DNA from: Clostridium sp. CAG:169
GTDB lineage: Bacteria; Bacillota; Clostridia; Oscillospirales; Ruminococcaceae
Assembly: GCA_000435195.1 (NCBI GenBank)
Contig: FR880123.1
Coordinates: 1 to 26,510, forward strand
Reading direction: 5' to 3'
Length of the DNA stretch: 26,510 nucleotides
The notes beneath the pieces are model-generated. The model was not told the DNA's origin, searched no databases, and saw nothing but the letters and a program-made list of their open reading frames with translations. The position numbers and the translations under genes were made by a program. This document shows, piece by piece, positions 23,603-26,510 of this stretch (positions within the stretch are counted from its first letter, which is position 1; each line of letters starts with the position of its first letter).

Positions 23603-24799
23603 ATGAATTCTCTGAACAAAAAGACAATCGAAGATATTGATGTATCCGGCAAACGTGTGCTGGTGCGCTGCGACTTTAACGTTCCGCTCAAGGACGGCGT
23701 GATTACCAACGACAAGCGCATCGTGGCTGCTCTACCAACCATCCAGTACCTGATCGACCATCAGGCAAAGGTCATCCTCTGCTCCCACCTGGGCAGACCG
23801 AAGGGTGAATACAAGGAAGAATTCTCTCTGGCTCCGGTCGCTGCCAGACTGAGCGAGCTGCTCGGTCAGCCGGTCGAGCTGGCGCAGGACAAGGAAGTGG
23901 TCGGCGAAAATGCAAAGGCACTGTCCTTCGCAATGCATCCGGGCGATGTCATCCTGCTGGAAAATGTCCGCTTCAGAAAAGAAGAAACCAAAAACGAAGA
24001 GTCCTTCTCGAAGGAGCTTGCCGGTCTGGCTGACATCTATGTCAACGATGCATTTGGTACCGCACACCGCGCACACTGCTCCACCACCGGCGTTGCTTCC
24101 TTCCTGCCAGCTGTCTGCGGTTATCTGATTCAGAAGGAAATCTCGGTCATGGGTCAGGCGCTCAACAATCCAAAGCGTCCGCTGGTTGCCATCTTGGGCG
24201 GCGCAAAGGTTTCGGATAAAATCGGTGTCATCAACAACCTGCTGGAGAAGGTGGACACCCTTATCGTCGGCGGCGGTATGGCATACACCTTCTTTAAAGC
24301 ACAGGGCTACGGCGTAGGTGCTTCTCTGTGCGAGGACGACAAGGTAGAGCTGGCAAAAGAGATGCTCAGCAAAGCACAGCAGAAAGGCGTTCGCTTCCTG
24401 CTGCCGGTCGACAACAAGCTCGGCGACAAATTTGCTGAGGATTGCGCAACCCAGTTTGCTGATTCGGACAGCATCCCGGAAGGCTGGATGGGCATGGACA
24501 TCGGTCCAAAGACCATCGAGCTGTTCTGCTCGGCTGTTCAGGATGCAGGCACCGTTATCTGGAACGGACCAATGGGTGTGTTTGAATTCCCTGCCTTTGC
24601 ACAGGGTACTCTGGAGGTAGCAAAAGCCATCGCTGCTTCCAACGCAATCTCGATCATCGGCGGCGGCGACAGCGTTGCAGCGGTAACCAAGCTGGGCTTT
24701 GCCGACAAAATGACCCACATCTCCACCGGTGGCGGCGCTTCCCTGGAATTTTTGGAAGGTCTGGAGCTGCCGGGCATCGCTGCTCTCAACGACAAATAA
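23603..24799 (+). CDS. pgk: Phosphoglycerate kinase
   Basis: Predicted 398-aa cytosolic glycolytic enzyme making ATP from 1,3-bisphosphoglycerate. Signature motifs: VLVRCDFNVPL near the N-terminus, the SHLGRPKG substrate loop, ENVRF, VNDAFGTAHRAH, AILGGAKVSDKIGV, and the nucleotide-binding GGGDSVAA near the C-terminus. The ATG at 23603 is used; the AAAGGCAGG site lies 9 nt upstream, and the track of in-frame codons before it (from 23582) overlaps that site. Length matches bacterial Pgk. It is followed by a terminator, then a membrane protein gene and tpiA; gapA is not adjacent in this window. Confidence 0.96.
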   Translation: MNSLNKKTIEDIDVSGKRVLVRCDFNVPLKDGVITNDKRIVAALPTIQYLIDHQAKVILCSHLGRPKGEYKEEFSLAPVAARLSELLGQPVELAQDKEVVGENAKALSFAMHPGDVILLENVRFRKEETKNEESFSKELAGLADIYVNDAFGTAHRAHCSTTGVASFLPAVCGYLIQKEISVMGQALNNPKRPLVAILGGAKVSDKIGVINNLLEKVDTLIVGGGMAYTFFKAQGYGVGASLCEDDKVELAKEMLSKAQQKGVRFLLPVDNKLGDKFAEDCATQFADSDSIPEGWMGMDIGPKTIELFCSAVQDAGTVIWNGPMGVFEFPAFAQGTLEVAKAIAASNAISIIGGGDSVAAVTKLGFADKMTHISTGGGASLEFLEGLELPGIAALNDK

Positions 24800-24814
24800 T
24801 CGCACCTTTACAGC

Positions 24815-24847
24815 AACAGATGCAGGAGAAATGTTCCTGCATCTGTT
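24815..24847 (+). terminator. Intrinsic terminator after pgk
   Basis: Perfect 13-bp arms AACAGATGCAGGA and TCCTGCATCTGTT, 7-nt loop, followed by TTTTGG. No clear promoter lies between it and the next gene, so some read-through must serve the downstream genes, or a promoter is cryptic. Confidence 0.9.
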
Positions 24848-24889
24848 TTTTGGCTGGATGTTAAATTCCCCTGAAAGGAACTGAGCTTC

Positions 24890-25477
24890 ATGTATTACCA
24901 CGATCCCTTTACCGTTGTTGCCTCCTTTCTACCGCCGGCTATTCTGGTTTGCCTTGTGGTGCAGCTGGTGCTGTACCTGCTCGGCTCTGCCGGACTATAT
25001 GCCATGGCAAACAATACCGGCATGAAAAACCCCTGGACCGCTTGGATTCCGATTGCGCGCGACCACCTGTTAGGCTCGCTGGCGGACCGGTACAACTGTT
25101 CCTGCCGCCAGAAAAAATCCATGCTCAACGTCTGGCTTACCGTTTTAAGCGCAATCTCTCTGCCGCTGTCGGTGCTGTCGGTAGTGCTCACTTTGATTTT
25201 GCTGCCGCTTTTCTTTAACCTTGCTTCACCGCTGGCTGCCATGGTTCTTTCCCTGTTTTCACTGCTGCTTTCGGTGGTCGGTATTGCCTACAAGGTATTC
25301 TACCTGTTTTCCTTCTACTACCTGATGATGGACTATGAGCCATCCCGCGCGGTACTGTACACCATCCTTGCCTTTTTTAATCTGGGATTTATCCCGCTGC
25401 TGCTGTGCAGACACAATGTTCCGGTCGGAGTAGCCGGACGCTGCGAGCCGCTCCAGCCCAAATATAACATCCATTAA
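24890..25477 (+). CDS. Multi-pass membrane protein of unknown function
   Basis: Unrecognised 195-aa protein with about four to five hydrophobic segments (about residues 12-40, 83-108, 110-140 and 150-172). The segment NNTGMKNPWTAWIPIARDHLLGSLADRY between the first two is polar and Trp/Pro-containing; a similar GxKxPWxAWIP pattern is seen in small uncharacterised Firmicutes membrane proteins that I cannot name with certainty. GAAAGGA is 9-11 nt before the ATG. It sits between pgk and tpiA in the same direction, separated from pgk by a terminator and from tpiA by 57 bp. A glycolytic role is not implied by the sequence. Confidence 0.78.
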   Translation: MYYHDPFTVVASFLPPAILVCLVVQLVLYLLGSAGLYAMANNTGMKNPWTAWIPIARDHLLGSLADRYNCSCRQKKSMLNVWLTVLSAISLPLSVLSVVLTLILLPLFFNLASPLAAMVLSLFSLLLSVVGIAYKVFYLFSFYYLMMDYEPSRAVLYTILAFFNLGFIPLLLCRHNVPVGVAGRCEPLQPKYNIH

Positions 25478-25534
25478 GCCAACAGAAACCATCCAACAAA
25501 CCCAAGACCACTGTATGAAAGGACGTTTTTGAAT

Positions 25535-26299
25535 ATGAACAAAGCACTTCGTAAAGCCATTGTTGCCGGAAACTGGAAGATGAACAACGACCGCAAAGCT
25601 GCCAGGGAGCTGATTGGCGAGCTGACCCCGATGGTCAAAGACGCTGCCTGCGAGGTCGTTCTGTGCGTACCATACACCAACCTGGAAACTGCTCTTTCGC
25701 TGTGCGAAGGAACCAACCTGCACATTGGTGCAGAAAACTGTCACTGGGCAAAATCCGGCGCCTTCACCGGCGAGATCTCTGCACAGATGCTGGCAGAGAT
25801 GGGCGTAGAATATGTCATCATCGGTCACTCGGAGCGCAGACAGTACTTTGGTGAAACCGATCAGACGGTCAACGCAAGAATCCGCGCTGCTTTGGATGCT
25901 GGACTGAAGGTCATCCTCTGCGTCGGCGAAGTGCTCGAGCAGCGTGAGCTGGGTGTCACCGAAGAGGTCGTAAGCATGCAGACCAAGATTGCACTCGGCG
26001 GCGTCAGCGAGCAGGAGCTTGCCAACATCGTCATCGCTTACGAGCCGGTTTGGGCAATCGGTACCGGCAAAACTGCAACCGCTGAACAGGCACAGGAGGT
26101 CTGCGCCATCATCCGCGGTGTGGTTGCCAAGCTGTACAACAAAGCGGCTGCCGATGCACTGACCATCCAGTATGGCGGTTCGATGAAGCCTGCCAACGCA
26201 AAAGAACTGCTGGGCAAAGAGGACGTAGACGGCGGACTCATCGGCGGAGCTGCTCTGGTTGCAAGGGATTTTGCTGCCATCATCGACGCTGCCCGCTAA
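25535..26299 (+). CDS. tpiA: Triosephosphate isomerase
   Basis: Predicted 254-aa TIM-barrel enzyme interconverting dihydroxyacetone phosphate and glyceraldehyde 3-phosphate. Active-site elements are all present: the N-terminal lysine in AGNWKMN, the electrophilic histidine in IIGHSERR, the catalytic glutamate in AYEPVWAIGTGKTA with its mobile loop, and the phosphate-binding IQYGGSMKPAN and GGLIGGAAL. The ATG at 25535 lies 11 nt after AAAGGA; a TTG 6 bp upstream has better spacing (5 nt) and cannot be excluded. The stop codon is part of a downstream hairpin, and the last 11 codons are echoed 107 bp later. Confidence 0.96.
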   Translation: MNKALRKAIVAGNWKMNNDRKAARELIGELTPMVKDAACEVVLCVPYTNLETALSLCEGTNLHIGAENCHWAKSGAFTGEISAQMLAEMGVEYVIIGHSERRQYFGETDQTVNARIRAALDAGLKVILCVGEVLEQRELGVTEEVVSMQTKIALGGVSEQELANIVIAYEPVWAIGTGKTATAEQAQEVCAIIRGVVAKLYNKAAADALTIQYGGSMKPANAKELLGKEDVDGGLIGGAALVARDFAAIIDAAR

Positions 26300-26326
26300 C
26301 CTTTTCTTTCCTAAAAGAAAAGGTTA
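26297..26326 (+). terminator. Hairpin that includes the tpiA stop codon
   Basis: Perfect 13-bp arms TAACCTTTTCTTT (26297-26309) and AAAGAAAAGGTTA (26314-26326) around CCTA. It has no U-tract and few GC pairs, so it is more likely a 3'-end stabiliser or part of a dispersed repeat than a classic terminator. The matching place in unit B forms only a 6-bp stem (CCTTTC/GAAAGG). Confidence 0.5.
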
Positions 26327-26373
26327 GACCAAAAGAAAAGAATTCGCTTCGCGGTGCCCTTGCGACAGTAGGC

Positions 26374-26406
26374 AATTTTGCCGCCACCATTGATGCACCT
26401 CACTAA
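26374..26406 (+). pseudogene. Relic of a triosephosphate isomerase C-terminus
   Basis: In frame, this reads NFAATIDAPH followed by TAA, matching DFAAIIDAAR-stop at the end of tpiA. Several differences are silent third-base changes (GCT/GCC, ATC/ATT, GAC/GAT, GCT/GCA), as if both copies once evolved under coding selection. No ribosome site or start codon opens this piece. It looks like the tail of a second or replaced tpiA allele. Confidence 0.6.
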
Positions 26407-26490
26407 TTCTTCCTTTCCTAAAAGAAAGGTTAAACCAAAAGAAAAGTGCTCGCTTCGTGCCATCTTTCGGCAGCAAGCAAACGTTTTCGT

Positions 26491-26510
26491 CCACCTTTTT
26501 CAAAAGGTGG
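26491..26510. repeat. 20-bp inverted repeat at the window end
   Basis: CCACCTTTT and AAAAGGTGG flank two bases, giving a hairpin with about 8 bp and a 4-nt loop. It directly follows the partial third repeat unit. It may be a terminator whose T tract lies past the window, or another dispersed repeat. Confidence 0.5.

Larger units (their letters stand above)
26267..26510 (+). repeat. 107-bp-period tandem repeat of the tpiA tail and hairpin element
   Basis: Unit A (26267-26373) holds the last 10 codons and stop of tpiA, a hairpin, ACCAAAAGAAAAG and a CGCTTCG-containing segment. Unit B (26374-26480) repeats the same order, exactly 107 bp later at the coding part and at CTAAAAGAAA (26311 versus 26418). 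A partial unit C starts at about 26481 and runs off the window. Coding parts of A and B are identical at 24 of 33 bases by hand count; the AAAAGAAA/ACCAAAAGAAAAG core is almost identical. Confidence 0.75.

Noticed and set aside
23732..24901. 389-aa minus-strand ORF opposite pgk
   Set aside because: It is antisense to a full-length Pgk with all motifs. Such ORFs arise from codon bias of highly expressed genes.
26401..26510. A CRISPR array at the window end
   Set aside because: The repeat units include gene-tail coding sequence and differ from each other in length and sequence. There are no uniform 20-40 bp repeats with spacers and no cas genes.

Overview
The window looks like a chromosomal segment of a Gram-positive anaerobe of the class Clostridia, probably Oscillospirales (Ruminococcaceae or Butyricicoccaceae-like). 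The reasons are the strong AGGAGG-type ribosome sites, the sigma-A promoters, the moderate GC content, the LysM/G5/M23 wall protein typical of that group, and a free-standing methionine synthase activation protein. The species assignment is inference. No rRNA, tRNA, CRISPR array, transposase, integrase or phage gene is visible.

Positions 1-9150 are a peptide-use region on the minus strand. In transcription order it holds two paralogous FCD-type GntR regulators, a complete oligopeptide importer (oppA-oppB-oppC-oppD-oppF) and a separately promoted cytosolic M28 aminopeptidase that could trim imported peptides. A terminator-like stem-loop lies between oppA and oppB. Palindromic operator candidates sit just downstream of the promoters of one GntR gene and of the peptidase.

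Positions 9270-11364 and 16215-18204 each hold a YtrA-type GntR repressor with an ABC ATPase and an ABC-2 membrane subunit. The two modules point in opposite directions and have different operators overlapping their promoters. Between them lie a CPA2 Na+/H+ antiporter, a large LysM/G5/M23 peptidoglycan hydrolase-like protein and an unknown single-pass membrane protein.

Positions 18246-19150 hold a small membrane protein and a convergent GNAT acetyltransferase. Positions 19176-23316 form a one-carbon/methionine operon: MetF, a stand-alone methionine synthase reactivation protein, and a MetH that lacks the C-terminal activation domain. Positions 23456-26299 hold pgk, an unknown multi-pass membrane protein and tpiA.

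The most unusual feature is downstream of tpiA. The last 11 codons of tpiA plus the following AT-rich hairpin element recur 107 bp later as a diverged copy that still reads as a triosephosphate isomerase C-terminus with a stop codon, and a faint third copy is in the same register. I see no clear new defence or mobile system here. The other points of interest are local architecture: the split MetH with a Cys-rich reactivator, two LysM domains inserted into a conserved wall-protein region, and the operator palindromes.
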